A program made the translations under genes and the position numbers. A model generated the notes under the pieces. The model was not told where the DNA came from and did not search any database. It was given only the letters and a program-made list of their open reading frames with translations. Positions 6,491 to 15,771 of a stretch of DNA of 28,066 nt are shown here, piece by piece. Source of the stretch: a virus. Position 1 is the first letter of the stretch. Every line of letters starts with the position of its first letter. The stretch lies in IMG/VR virus record IMGVR_UViG_3300025646_000249, positions 1 to 28,066 of that record; one strand, written 5' to 3'.

Positions 6491-7105
6491 ATGTCCGCTG
6501 GTGATACAAAGCTAACTATTTGTTCTGACGCGCTAATTATGCTTGGCGCGTCTCCTCTTTCCAGCTTTAGCGATGGTACTGACGAGGCGCAGGTTGCGGA
6601 TCGTCTTTATGACGACATCCAAGACACATTGTTGATGTCGTATCCTTATAGCTGGTCGATCAAGAAGGTTGCGCTTGGGCGCCTGATTGACGCTCCAATC
6701 AATGAGTGGAAGTACAAGTACGCACTTCCTGGCGACATTCTTGGCAACCCCAAGGCCGTCTTTTACTCAAGCTCAGTGTCCGCACCGACTACCCGAGATT
6801 TTGAAATCTATAGCTTGGGGCTTTACACTAATCTTGAAAGTGTGTGGATTGATTATCAGTTCCGCCCGGAGCCGTCTTCTTTCCCGCCATACTTTGTCAA
6901 TCTTCTCAAGCATGCTCTTGCTGCATCATTTGCAGAGCCAATTACCGATCAAATAACCAAAGGCCAATATTATCATCAAATCGCTTATGGCTATCCGGCA
7001 GAAAACATGCGCGGCGGTTTGATGCGTGTTGCCATGAATATTGATGGGCGCGATCTTCCGCCGCAGAACATTCAAGACTTCCCGCTGACGGATGTGCGTG
7101 GATGA
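6491..7105 (+). CDS. Tail tubular protein A (T7 gp11-like adaptor)
   Basis: A 204-residue protein. The N-terminal L-T-I-C-S-D-A-L-I-M-L-G-A-S-P-L-S-S-F-S-D and the L-M-S-Y-P-Y-S-W-S-I-K-K-V segment are the hallmark of the gp11 family, followed by Y-A-L-P-G-D and a hydrophobic C-terminal helix. These proteins form the ring linking the connector to the nozzle. It overlaps the nozzle gene by ATGA, and the order portal-scaffold-capsid-TTA-TTB is conserved in T7-like phages. AGGGG is a few bases before the ATG. Confidence 0.9.
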   Translation: MSAGDTKLTICSDALIMLGASPLSSFSDGTDEAQVADRLYDDIQDTLLMSYPYSWSIKKVALGRLIDAPINEWKYKYALPGDILGNPKAVFYSSSVSAPTTRDFEIYSLGLYTNLESVWIDYQFRPEPSSFPPYFVNLLKHALAASFAEPITDQITKGQYYHQIAYGYPAENMRGGLMRVAMNIDGRDLPPQNIQDFPLTDVRG

Positions 7106-9309
7106 GCCGGATTATCCAAATCCAAAACGATTTTACTTCTGGCGAAATGGACCCAAAGCTACGCGCCAGGACTGACTTGGCGCAATACAAGTCTGGCCTG
7201 TCTACCGCGAGAAATGTTTCCATTCAGCCGCAGGGTGGCGCCAAGCGTCGAGATGGAACGAAGTTTCTTTATGAACTCGACGCCGGAGCCGCCAATGCGG
7301 TTCGCATGGCGCATTTTGAGTTTAGTGTGTCCGACAGCTATATGCTGGTTTTCACGCCGGGCCGCATGTACGTTTTCAAAAACCGCGTCCTCATAACCAA
7401 CATCAATGCAAGCGGTAACGATTATTTAACCGTCTCCAGTTTGACGGCTGCGATTTTGCCGGAAATGAATTGGGTCCAATCGGCAGATACCGTGATTATT
7501 GTGCATGAAGATTTGCCACCCACTAAAATCGTGCGTGGCGCCACTGATGCTGATTGGACGGCCAGTGAAATTGAATTTGATTTTGTGCCAAAGTATGCGT
7601 TTGAAATTGATACGCATGTGACCACCTACAATATTACGCCGTCAGCCGCGAGCGGGAATGTAACCCTCACCGCATCTGGCGCGACAACTGATACTGGGTC
7701 GGCGCAAGCTGGATCAATCAGCACGATTACGCTGAAAAACGCAACATCATTTACGTCTGATGACCAGCCCAATGGAATGTTTGTTACCATCACATCCGGC
7801 ACTGGCAGCGGGCAATCTAGGCACATCGAGGATTATGTCGCGTCCACCAAGGTTATCACGGTTTACCCCGATTGGGATACGGCGCCGGATGCAACGTCAA
7901 ACTATAAGGTGGAGCCATTTGCCGCCCCATTTGTTGATGAATACATCAATGTTCTGAACGGGTTTGGCCGCGCTAGAATTATTGAGTTTGTCAGTGATAC
8001 CGTAGTCAAGGCTTACGTTGAGATTCCATTTTTTGACACCAGCGCAATCAGTGCTGGCGATTACGAGACCGAGCATGGTTATGATGATGCTTGGTCGGCA
8101 GCGCGTGGCTATCCACGCAGCGTGACGTTCCATGAAGGGCGTATGTATTTCGGCGGCACAAAGGCTTTGCCCTCCACCCTTTTCGGCTCAAGGGTAGGTA
8201 ATTTTTTTGACTTCTCTCCCAATGAGAGTTTGGATGATGATGCGGTGCAGGCCACGCTGGACACGGGCACGTTCAATGCCATTGTCGATATCTACGCAGG
8301 CCGGCATCTGCAAGTCTTTACAACCGGCGGCGAGTTCTATGTGCCGCAGGCGCTGGATGAGCCGATCACGCCAACCAATTTGATTGTCAAAAAGCAAACC
8401 TCGTATGGTAGCAAGCCCGGCATCCGATTGCAAAACATTGACGGCGCCACGATCTTCGTCCAGCGCCAGGGCAAATCGCTGCAAGAGTTTTTGTACACCG
8501 ACACGCAAAATGCCTACACCGCAGCCAAGATATCATTGCTGTCCTCTCATCTTCTCAAGTCGCCTGTTGAGATGGCGGTGCGTGTTTCGACATCTACGGA
8601 TGAGGGTGACAGGCTGTTGATCATCAATGACGATGACGGATCAATTGCATGCTACACCATCTTGCGGTCGCAAAACGTCATTGCTCCGTCTGAGTGGACA
8701 ACGGACGGATCATTTATTGGAATTGGCGTTGACGTTGATGACATTTATACGGTTGTCAAGCGGACCATCAACGCCGCAAATGTTTATTACGTTGAGGTCT
8801 TTGACCCGAATGTTTTGCTCGATAGCGCCAAAACCGGCGGCGCTGCCGCATCAGTTACGATGGACCATCTTGAGGCTGAGACTGTAAAGATTATCAGGGA
8901 TGGCGTGGTTGAACCAGATCAGACCGTTCCGGCGTCTCCCTACACCGTTACCTTCGCGGAGTCGGCAGCCACCAGCTATCAGGTCGGATTAAACTTTACG
9001 CCGTCAATCATCACGCTTCCGGTGGAGCCGCGCCTTAAAAGCGGTTCGCTGCGGGGATTCAAGAAGCGCATTTTTGAGGTAAATGCCGAATTGTTTGAGA
9101 CGCAAGCTATGACGATTAATGGCAAAGAAGTGCCATTTCGTAGATTTGGCACCAATCTTCTTGATGATGATGTTGCAGAGTACACCGGCATTAAAACGCT
9201 TCACGGCATTTTGGGTTATGGGTATGATGGCCAAATTACTATTGGTCAGACAGTGCCGCTGAAAATGACGCTGTTGGGTATCGACTACAAAGTGAGCATA
9301 GGACAATAA
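7102..9309 (+). CDS. Tail tubular protein B (T7 gp12-like nozzle)
   Basis: A 735-residue protein. The start I-Q-N-D-F-T-S-G-E-M-D-P-K-L-R-A-R-T-D-L-A-Q-Y and the P-Q-G-G-A-K-R-R-D-G-T-K segment are diagnostic of the gp12 family, as is Y-P-R-S-V-T-F-H-E-G-R-M-Y-F-G-G-T near residues 336-352. The middle contains beta-rich repeats (T-T-D-T-G-S-A-Q-A-G-S-I-S-T) typical of inserted fibre-binding domains. It would form the tail nozzle that contacts the fibre base. It starts within the stop of tail tubular A and ends 1 base before the next gene. It is shorter than T7 gp12 (about 794). Confidence 0.9.
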   Translation: MSRIIQIQNDFTSGEMDPKLRARTDLAQYKSGLSTARNVSIQPQGGAKRRDGTKFLYELDAGAANAVRMAHFEFSVSDSYMLVFTPGRMYVFKNRVLITNINASGNDYLTVSSLTAAILPEMNWVQSADTVIIVHEDLPPTKIVRGATDADWTASEIEFDFVPKYAFEIDTHVTTYNITPSAASGNVTLTASGATTDTGSAQAGSISTITLKNATSFTSDDQPNGMFVTITSGTGSGQSRHIEDYVASTKVITVYPDWDTAPDATSNYKVEPFAAPFVDEYINVLNGFGRARIIEFVSDTVVKAYVEIPFFDTSAISAGDYETEHGYDDAWSAARGYPRSVTFHEGRMYFGGTKALPSTLFGSRVGNFFDFSPNESLDDDAVQATLDTGTFNAIVDIYAGRHLQVFTTGGEFYVPQALDEPITPTNLIVKKQTSYGSKPGIRLQNIDGATIFVQRQGKSLQEFLYTDTQNAYTAAKISLLSSHLLKSPVEMAVRVSTSTDEGDRLLIINDDDGSIACYTILRSQNVIAPSEWTTDGSFIGIGVDVDDIYTVVKRTINAANVYYVEVFDPNVLLDSAKTGGAAASVTMDHLEAETVKIIRDGVVEPDQTVPASPYTVTFAESAATSYQVGLNFTPSIITLPVEPRLKSGSLRGFKKRIFEVNAELFETQAMTINGKEVPFRRFGTNLLDDDVAEYTGIKTLHGILGYGYDGQITIGQTVPLKMTLLGIDYKVSIGQ

Positions 9310-9310
9310 C

Positions 9311-9940
9311 ATGGCTCAGGCCCTACCATTCGTCGCTGTTGCTCTTGGTGCCATGGGTGCGGCGGCTCAAGTCCAGGCTGGCAAAACAACTGCCGATGGA
9401 TATATGGCGCAGGCAACGCAAAGCAGAACCCAGGGCAAGAGTGAAGAATTAAAATACAAGCAGCAAGGCGTGGCTGTTTTGGACAATATTCTTAGGACGC
9501 AGGCGACTCTCACTGCTAGGGCTGGCGCTGGGGGAATTGATCCATTTTCTGGTAGCGCTGGCGCTTTGCAGCAATACGCATTGGCGCAGGGCGCCAAGGA
9601 AAATTATATGGCACGGGATAACGCCATTATTGTTTTGCGTTCTGGAGAATTGCAGGCCCAACAATATGAATCGGCAGCCAGGGCCGCAATAGCTCAAGCG
9701 CGCGGCGCCGCCTTTATGACGCTGGCATCCACCGCTGTTAGCGCTGGCATGTTGGGTCGTTTTGTGGGCGGGGCGCCAAGCGCCGCAGTTGGCGCGCCAA
9801 CGTCACTGACAACCCCATTGAATGCTCCAGCAACAGGATTGGCTGGATTGCAGCCAGTTACATTTGGTGGAGCGCTACCTAACTTAACGCCGATGGCCGG
9901 CTCTGGGCTCCCGGGACCTGGCCTTGGAGGGCTTTATTAA
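9311..9940 (+). CDS. Internal virion protein B-like (T7 gp14-like)
   Basis: A 209-residue Ala/Gly/Gln-rich protein. A hydrophobic N-terminus (F-V-A-V-A-L-G-A-M-G-A-A-A) is followed by an alpha-helical Q-A-x-Q-x-x-x-Q pattern to about residue 135, then a second hydrophobic stretch A-F-M-T-L-A-S-T-A-V-S-A-G-M-L and a Gly/Pro tail. G-S-A-G-A-L-Q-Q-Y-A lies in the middle. This helical membrane-active layout and its place just after the nozzle fit gp14, which forms a channel in the outer membrane during ejection in T7. Sequence similarity to T7 itself is low, so the assignment leans on position. Confidence 0.7.
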   Translation: MAQALPFVAVALGAMGAAAQVQAGKTTADGYMAQATQSRTQGKSEELKYKQQGVAVLDNILRTQATLTARAGAGGIDPFSGSAGALQQYALAQGAKENYMARDNAIIVLRSGELQAQQYESAARAAIAQARGAAFMTLASTAVSAGMLGRFVGGAPSAAVGAPTSLTTPLNAPATGLAGLQPVTFGGALPNLTPMAGSGLPGPGLGGLY

Positions 9941-11724
9941 TGGCTGAACGACTTCCGCGCTATCGGCCTCTTGGCGTCGGCGTTACCTCTGTGCCAGCCG
10001 TTGATTACACCACGGCTGCGCGAATGCAGGCAAGTGGCTATACAGATATGGCGGCGGCTCTAAGCAAAATGTCATCTTTTGTTTTTGAGAAAGCTGGAGA
10101 GTTCACCAAAGAAGAAGCTATTAAATTTAGGTATGACAACCCTGTGACGCCGGAGCAAATGCAGGCGGCAATGGATGGCGGGCGTGATCTTGATGAAATT
10201 ATTGGAGATCGTTTTACCATCTTTGGCCGAGCCTCTAGGGCGACTGCGGCGGTGCAACTTAAAACTCAATTAGAGGCTCAAGCTAAAAACAAATTAGCTG
10301 AGATAAATGCTGCCATGTCTGGAGGCGCAGACATTGATATTGGCAGTATGCAAAATGATCTCAACAACATGATTAATGGTCATTCCAATCTGCTCGCTCA
10401 AATTGATCCGCAGTCTGCGTATCAATACTCAGCCGCCGTCAATACCCTTGCATCGTCTACTTATAGAAACGCTCTTGAGCGCGAATACAAATTAAGGCAG
10501 GCGGGCTTCAAGGATGTCGCCGAGAGGCAGGTTGAGGTTTTGCCAAATATTTTGGAGGAAATTATACGCTCTGATACTGGCGGAAACATAAAGCTGCCTG
10601 ATGGCCGAGTTGTGCCGGAAGTAGAAGGGAAAATGGCGATTGCTTTGAGATCAACAAATGACGCCATAGTTGCGACCAATGACCCAGATTACATTGTGGC
10701 CCAGCGTGGCAAAGTTAGGGACGTTGTTTACACAGCTAAAATGAATGTTTTGGTTGATCACGCTTTGTCGAGCGACTTTAGTGGGAACATTGATCGAGGC
10801 GATTTTGGGCGCTACACTAATGTTTATGTTGGCTTAACTAACAAGCAACAAGCGGAAGTCAGAAAAAATATTAGAGAGGAGCGGAAGGCCAGGGCCGATA
10901 CCATTGCTGAAAGAAAAAAAAATAATAATGATGAAATGACCGGCACAGCCACCGAAATAATGGTGGCCATGAGAAATACTCAGTATAATGGCCCTGAGTA
11001 CCAAAAGCTAAAAAAGCAATTGGAAGCCGTCTCAATTAAAAGCGGCGGCGCAGCCATTTCTGCGGCGGCTATAGACAGTTATGACCAAAGTATGTCGGGG
11101 TGGAAAAAACGAGAAGATAACCCCGCCCGGGTCAATCACATGCAAAGTCGCATCTTGCGTGGCGAGATCATTGATGTAAATACATTTGACAAAGAAGCTG
11201 AGTTGCTGCGTTTGTCTGCAACAGAGCAAATAGGATTAAGGCCGATGATCCTAGAGCAGAACCGCGCTCGCGCCGCCGCGATTGCAAGAGCAGCCAATGC
11301 TATAGCAAAAATTGTTCCCCTCGCTGGATTTCAAGTATCATCAAAGCAGGCGGAAATTCAATTGGAGGCTCAAAGAGCAATCGAGGAAAATTATAAAAAG
11401 CAATTCGATGAATGGAGCAGGACGCCAGAAGACAAGCGCGGTCCTGTTCCGACTATTGAATTAGTTGCAAGTAAATATTTGTCTGATATTCAGTCCAGCA
11501 AAGCGCAGGCAGCTATTGATTCCGAGCTTGCGGCACTAAAAAAAGATTTTGGAGAAAAAATCGGTGAAATTACGGAATCAACTGTTCTGGAACTAGAAGA
11601 TTTTTTGAGTAAACTCAGGGGAAATGCAAAATCACTTGGGCTTACCAAAAAAGAAATAGACGATATTAAGGCAAGATTAGAACGCATCTATGCAAAAATT
11701 CAAAGCAGGCGGCCCGACAAATGA
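9940..11724 (+). CDS. Internal virion protein C-like (T7 gp15-like)
   Basis: A 594-residue, strongly helical, charged protein with few Cys or Trp. It begins L-P-R-Y-R-P-L-G-V-G-V-T-S-V-P-A-V-D-Y, a motif at the start of gp15-like proteins in several podoviruses. Long helices rich in Ala, Lys and Glu follow. It overlaps the previous stop (TAATG) and the next start (ATGA). In T7, gp15 is part of the ejectosome with gp14 and gp16. The order 14-15-16 is retained here, and the length is somewhat shorter than T7 gp15 (about 747). The role is inferred from synteny. Confidence 0.7.
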   Translation: MAERLPRYRPLGVGVTSVPAVDYTTAARMQASGYTDMAAALSKMSSFVFEKAGEFTKEEAIKFRYDNPVTPEQMQAAMDGGRDLDEIIGDRFTIFGRASRATAAVQLKTQLEAQAKNKLAEINAAMSGGADIDIGSMQNDLNNMINGHSNLLAQIDPQSAYQYSAAVNTLASSTYRNALEREYKLRQAGFKDVAERQVEVLPNILEEIIRSDTGGNIKLPDGRVVPEVEGKMAIALRSTNDAIVATNDPDYIVAQRGKVRDVVYTAKMNVLVDHALSSDFSGNIDRGDFGRYTNVYVGLTNKQQAEVRKNIREERKARADTIAERKKNNNDEMTGTATEIMVAMRNTQYNGPEYQKLKKQLEAVSIKSGGAAISAAAIDSYDQSMSGWKKREDNPARVNHMQSRILRGEIIDVNTFDKEAELLRLSATEQIGLRPMILEQNRARAAAIARAANAIAKIVPLAGFQVSSKQAEIQLEAQRAIEENYKKQFDEWSRTPEDKRGPVPTIELVASKYLSDIQSSKAQAAIDSELAALKKDFGEKIGEITESTVLELEDFLSKLRGNAKSLGLTKKEIDDIKARLERIYAKIQSRRPDK

Positions 11725-12539
11725 GTGATGATTTTGCCCTAATGTTTGAGCGGCGCGCCTTGATGGATTTAATGCCGGATTTGACGCCAATGGACGCAGA
11801 AGAAACGTCCAGCGCCGGACAAGCGATGCAGGATACGCCGTTAAGCGAGGATCAATTAAAACTTGATCCGGCTTTCGCGCAACACGCCAAGAACCTCTAC
11901 ACGCTATATGAGGGGAAGTCGTTTGTCGGGACAGATGACGAGGCAGCTATTTATGGGATTGAGACAATGGGGTCGTTTGCCCATAACTTTGCTGGCGACC
12001 AAGGTACCCTGCACCAAGCGGCGCAAATTGTTTTTAGCGGGTCCACAGATCATGCTAAATCATTTGTTTACATGGCGAAACAATACGACCGGCTTCCATT
12101 TTTTAGCTGGAAGGGTTTTGGCCGTTTTATGGAGGGAGTGCTTAAAGACCCAACAACGTGGGCCGGTTTGGGCGTGGGCGCGCTAGCCACAAAGGGCGCC
12201 ACTGTTGGCATTAGCCGATCACTTACTGAGCTGGCCAAGCAAATCGTTGCTGCACCTGCGCGATCTGCCGCTGCTGCTGGCGCGACCATGGGTGGCGGCA
12301 GCGACATTGCTCAACAAGCTATCGAGGCCCATGCCGGGGTTGAGGCGCCACTTGAGCAGCGGGCGGCACAGACGGCCCTGTCCACTGGTATCGGCGCTGC
12401 GTTTGGTGGCGGTCTAGTCAAGGGCGGGGAGGCGCTGGTTAAGGGCGGGCAAAAGGTTTATCAATCAATGCGCAAGCCAGAAGTAGATGTTATACAAGAG
12501 GTCATGGACTTATTGGCGCCCAATCAGGAGCAACCATAA
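11721..12539 (+). CDS. Virion protein of unknown role, between gp15-like and gp16-like genes
   Basis: A 272-residue protein. A Met/Asp-rich N-terminus (F-A-L-M-F-E-R-R-A-L-M-D-L-M-P-D) is followed by a soluble region with F-F-S-W-K-G-F-G-R-F-M-E-G-V-L-K near residues 125-140 and W-A-G-L-G-V-G-A-L-A-T-K-G, then Ala/Gly-rich amphipathic helices. These last segments look membrane-interacting, as in ejection proteins. It is coupled at both ends by ATGA and TAATG overlaps. One reading is that a gp16-like ejection protein is split over this gene and the next. I do not recognise a named family. Confidence 0.7.
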   Translation: MSDDFALMFERRALMDLMPDLTPMDAEETSSAGQAMQDTPLSEDQLKLDPAFAQHAKNLYTLYEGKSFVGTDDEAAIYGIETMGSFAHNFAGDQGTLHQAAQIVFSGSTDHAKSFVYMAKQYDRLPFFSWKGFGRFMEGVLKDPTTWAGLGVGALATKGATVGISRSLTELAKQIVAAPARSAAAAGATMGGGSDIAQQAIEAHAGVEAPLEQRAAQTALSTGIGAAFGGGLVKGGEALVKGGQKVYQSMRKPEVDVIQEVMDLLAPNQEQP

Positions 12540-15500
12540 TGGCTATTGATACAGAGCAAATGCCAGAAGGCGCTCCCGAAATTTTGTCTTCTGATACGGG
12601 GGCGCCTACTAATCTTGTCGCGGAGCCAGGGCAGGGCCAAGCGATTGAGGTCGCAGCCCTCAAGGCCCCATTTGGCCTGGCTAAAAAAATCATTGAACCA
12701 CTTACAACGCCTGGCGCCAAGACTGCGCCCGATTATAAAGTTAAGAAAAAGCGCGGGGCGCCGCAGCCGGCACAGCCTATTGAGCCTCCGCCGCAGGCTA
12801 CAGATGCCACTGAACCCCCGATTGAGTTGCCAACGCCGGTATCTGAGCAACAGCTTGATGAATTTACGCAAGAGCGGCTGCGTCAAGTTGGGACGCCCAG
12901 GCAGGCCCCAAGCCCAACTCAAAAACAAAAGCAAGCAGGGATTGAGCAAGGTCGCGCGAACACTCAGTTTTATGACGCGGATGAACTCGCGGCTACAGTG
13001 CAAGCTTTTTCTGCTACCGTTGGCAAAGATGTAAAAGCGCAAACTGTGCAGAGCATTTATGACCGGGCCAAGGAAAGCGGGGTGCCGGAGCGCATACTTG
13101 AGAATATGTTTCGCGGATTGCCGCTGGAGTCTAAAGTCGGGGCCAACCAACTCGCTGTTAAATTGGCTGGCTTGCAGGAGCTACACGATGCAAGCGCAGC
13201 TAGAGTTGATGAAATGATGGTGCGCGCCGCATCTGGGGCATTGAGCGATGTCGAGAAGCTGCAACTGCGCGAAGCAATTGCCCAGCATATGATTATCTTC
13301 GATCAAATGACGGGCGCAAAAACTGATGTCGCCAGAGCCATGAATGTTTTCAAGGGGGTCCGTGAGGCTGACGGAGTGTCACAAGCTCAATTGCGCGCCG
13401 CCCTGGACAACCTTGGCGGTGATGACCAATTGCGCGCTTTGGCGGAATCCTACGTTAAGGTTAATACCAGGGATGGCAGAAACAAATTGCTGGATGCTGG
13501 CATTGGCAAGAAAACACTGGACGCCATTGTCTATATGAATCAATCCGTTCTACTTACGAATTGGGACACTCACCTTTATAACTTTGCGGCGAACGCGGCC
13601 ACTTTAATTGTGGATGTGCCAGAGAGGGCATTAGCCATGCCTGTTGGCATGGTTAGGCAGGGCGTCGGGAAGGCAGTAAATTCGCTATCTCAAAAAATAG
13701 GCCGTAGTGGCATTTCAATTTCCCCAGACAGATATTACGCCCAAGATATTTATGCCCGCACATCTGCTTTTTACAATGGCATTCTTGATGGCTTGTCGCT
13801 TGCTGCGATCAGATTAAAGGAGGGTGGCGCGGCAAAAGACGCGGCTAAAAATCCCATTTCCGCAGAAGCGTTTAGCAACACTAAATTCAAAATGCTTTCC
13901 GCAATGGTGGGAAAAGAAATACGCACTGGAGATTTGAGCGGCACCCTAGCTGGCAAATCTCTTGATGCCCTTGGCTTACTGTACTCAATCGCATTTCGTG
14001 GCCTTTCCGCTGGGGACGCATTTACTGGTGGCATTGCGGCCCGCATGGAATTGCATGAACAGGCATGGCGCTATGGCGCTGGTATTTATGATGCTGCCAT
14101 TGCAAATGGCAAGACCCCGGATCAGGCACTAGCAACCGCCCAGAAGGAAGTTGGGACGTTTCTAACTGAGCGGCCTGCGGATATTGAGGCAAGCGTTGAT
14201 GCGTTCCGCAAGCAAGCAACGCTAACGGCCATGATCGACATGGAGGCCCCATTAGGTAAAACCTATTGGGCCGCCATCAAGGTGATGAACCACTGGGCCG
14301 TCAAACCAATCACGCTATTTTCAAAAACCGTTACCAACATTGGTATTGAGGGCGCAGCGCGGATTCCGATATTAAATTTTGTTTCCCCAAGATTTTATTC
14401 TGAGTTTTCAAAAGGTGGTCGCCATCGTGATTTGGCAATTAGCAGATTGGTGCTTGGCGGCACCGTTGGATTGGCGGGGTACCAATTGGCGGCGAACGGC
14501 AAGACAACCGGCGCTGGCCCCAGTGACACAGAAGACAGGAAGGCTTTGCAGTCTGCTGGCTGGCAAGAGTTCTCCCTTGTTTTTGGCGAGGATGAACTCT
14601 CCCCTTCTAATGTTTCTAAATTGCAGCAAATGCTAGGCGAGGATGCCGTTACCGTCGGGACCGGCAACCTTAAAGGCAAAGTTTATGTGTCATTAAAACG
14701 GCTTGACCCAGTAAATATGCCGTTTCTCATGGGGGCCGCACTAGCCGATGCAATGAAGTTCCAAGAGTACGATCCAGACAACACAGAAATATCCACAATG
14801 GTTGATGCCATGGCGGCATCTCTTGCTGAATACTCCACGAGTGTCCCAACGATGCAAGGGATTGCTGAGTTTGCGTCTATATTTGGTCAGCGCCAGACCG
14901 ATAAGGGCGACAGGATGGCATTAATGATTGATGCCTATCTTCGCAGAACGGCGAGCTTCTACACCACGCGCGCCATGCCGATTGCTAATTTTGCAGATAG
15001 CGCATTGTTTGGCAAGATTGAGTCAATTATAGACCCACGTTCCTCAAATGTTGCCCCGACATCTGGCCAAAAGAAATGGGCGGAAGATGTTTTGGGGATG
15101 GACGCAACGAAGCCAGGTGTCCGCGCATTTTTTGAAGCGTATAATCGTATGCTTTCAAAAGTTCCGGCATTCAATAAGGGCGTTCCTGTTAAGCTCGATC
15201 CATACGGAAATGAAGTTGGGTCCGACAGAATGTTGGTGGCAACTCCGTTGCGCGTGTCTCAGGGGCACTACAGCCCACTGCAAATGCTATTGGCACAAAT
15301 TAATCATGGCGTTAGCTACCCATCTTTTAACATTGATGGCGTCCGTTTAACTGCGGATCAGCAAAATCGCTATATTAAATTGTACGCCAAAGAAATAAAA
15401 ATAGATGGCATGAACATGGAAGCCGCAATCGTTGATCGTCTTAATCGGGCGATTGATGATTATAGCGAATCTGGCCTGACGCCGAAAATTGGCGTTCTTC

Positions 15501-15736
15501 AAAATGAAGTAAACGAAGTCGTCGACCAATATCGAGAATTGGCGCGTCTTCGCATGTTCGGCAAAATATATCGGCGGGAAGATGGCGAATATGAAATGGT
15601 GCGTAACCCTGCGACTGGCGAGCCAGAACCCATGCCGGGGGCCATGTATGGGCTAAAGGATGACAAAGTAGAGTTCCCGTCGCTCACCAGAGACATGGTG
15701 ATGAATAAAAATGTAGTTGTGCGTTATGGGAAATAA
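12539..15736 (+). CDS. Large internal virion protein (T7 gp16-like ejection protein)
   Basis: At 1065 residues this is the longest gene in the window. A Pro-rich low-complexity N-terminus to about residue 130 is followed by long helical regions, including L-L-T-N-W-D-T-H-L-Y-N-F-A-A-N-A-A (about residues 338-354) and many Ala/Gly membrane-like helices in the middle. The C-terminal 120 residues are charged (Y-R-E-L-A-R-L-R-M). Position and size fit the gp16/ejection class, although I found no lytic transglycosylase signature at its N-terminus such as T7 gp16 carries. The stop lies 35 bases before the tail fibre ATG. Confidence 0.75.
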   Translation: MAIDTEQMPEGAPEILSSDTGAPTNLVAEPGQGQAIEVAALKAPFGLAKKIIEPLTTPGAKTAPDYKVKKKRGAPQPAQPIEPPPQATDATEPPIELPTPVSEQQLDEFTQERLRQVGTPRQAPSPTQKQKQAGIEQGRANTQFYDADELAATVQAFSATVGKDVKAQTVQSIYDRAKESGVPERILENMFRGLPLESKVGANQLAVKLAGLQELHDASAARVDEMMVRAASGALSDVEKLQLREAIAQHMIIFDQMTGAKTDVARAMNVFKGVREADGVSQAQLRAALDNLGGDDQLRALAESYVKVNTRDGRNKLLDAGIGKKTLDAIVYMNQSVLLTNWDTHLYNFAANAATLIVDVPERALAMPVGMVRQGVGKAVNSLSQKIGRSGISISPDRYYAQDIYARTSAFYNGILDGLSLAAIRLKEGGAAKDAAKNPISAEAFSNTKFKMLSAMVGKEIRTGDLSGTLAGKSLDALGLLYSIAFRGLSAGDAFTGGIAARMELHEQAWRYGAGIYDAAIANGKTPDQALATAQKEVGTFLTERPADIEASVDAFRKQATLTAMIDMEAPLGKTYWAAIKVMNHWAVKPITLFSKTVTNIGIEGAARIPILNFVSPRFYSEFSKGGRHRDLAISRLVLGGTVGLAGYQLAANGKTTGAGPSDTEDRKALQSAGWQEFSLVFGEDELSPSNVSKLQQMLGEDAVTVGTGNLKGKVYVSLKRLDPVNMPFLMGAALADAMKFQEYDPDNTEISTMVDAMAASLAEYSTSVPTMQGIAEFASIFGQRQTDKGDRMALMIDAYLRRTASFYTTRAMPIANFADSALFGKIESIIDPRSSNVAPTSGQKKWAEDVLGMDATKPGVRAFFEAYNRMLSKVPAFNKGVPVKLDPYGNEVGSDRMLVATPLRVSQGHYSPLQMLLAQINHGVSYPSFNIDGVRLTADQQNRYIKLYAKEIKIDGMNMEAAIVDRLNRAIDDYSESGLTPKIGVLQNEVNEVVDQYRELARLRMFGKIYRREDGEYEMVRNPATGEPEPMPGAMYGLKDDKVEFPSLTRDMVMNKNVVVRYGK

Positions 15737-15771
15737 AATGATATATTCCCTCCATGCAATAGGATTGAAAA

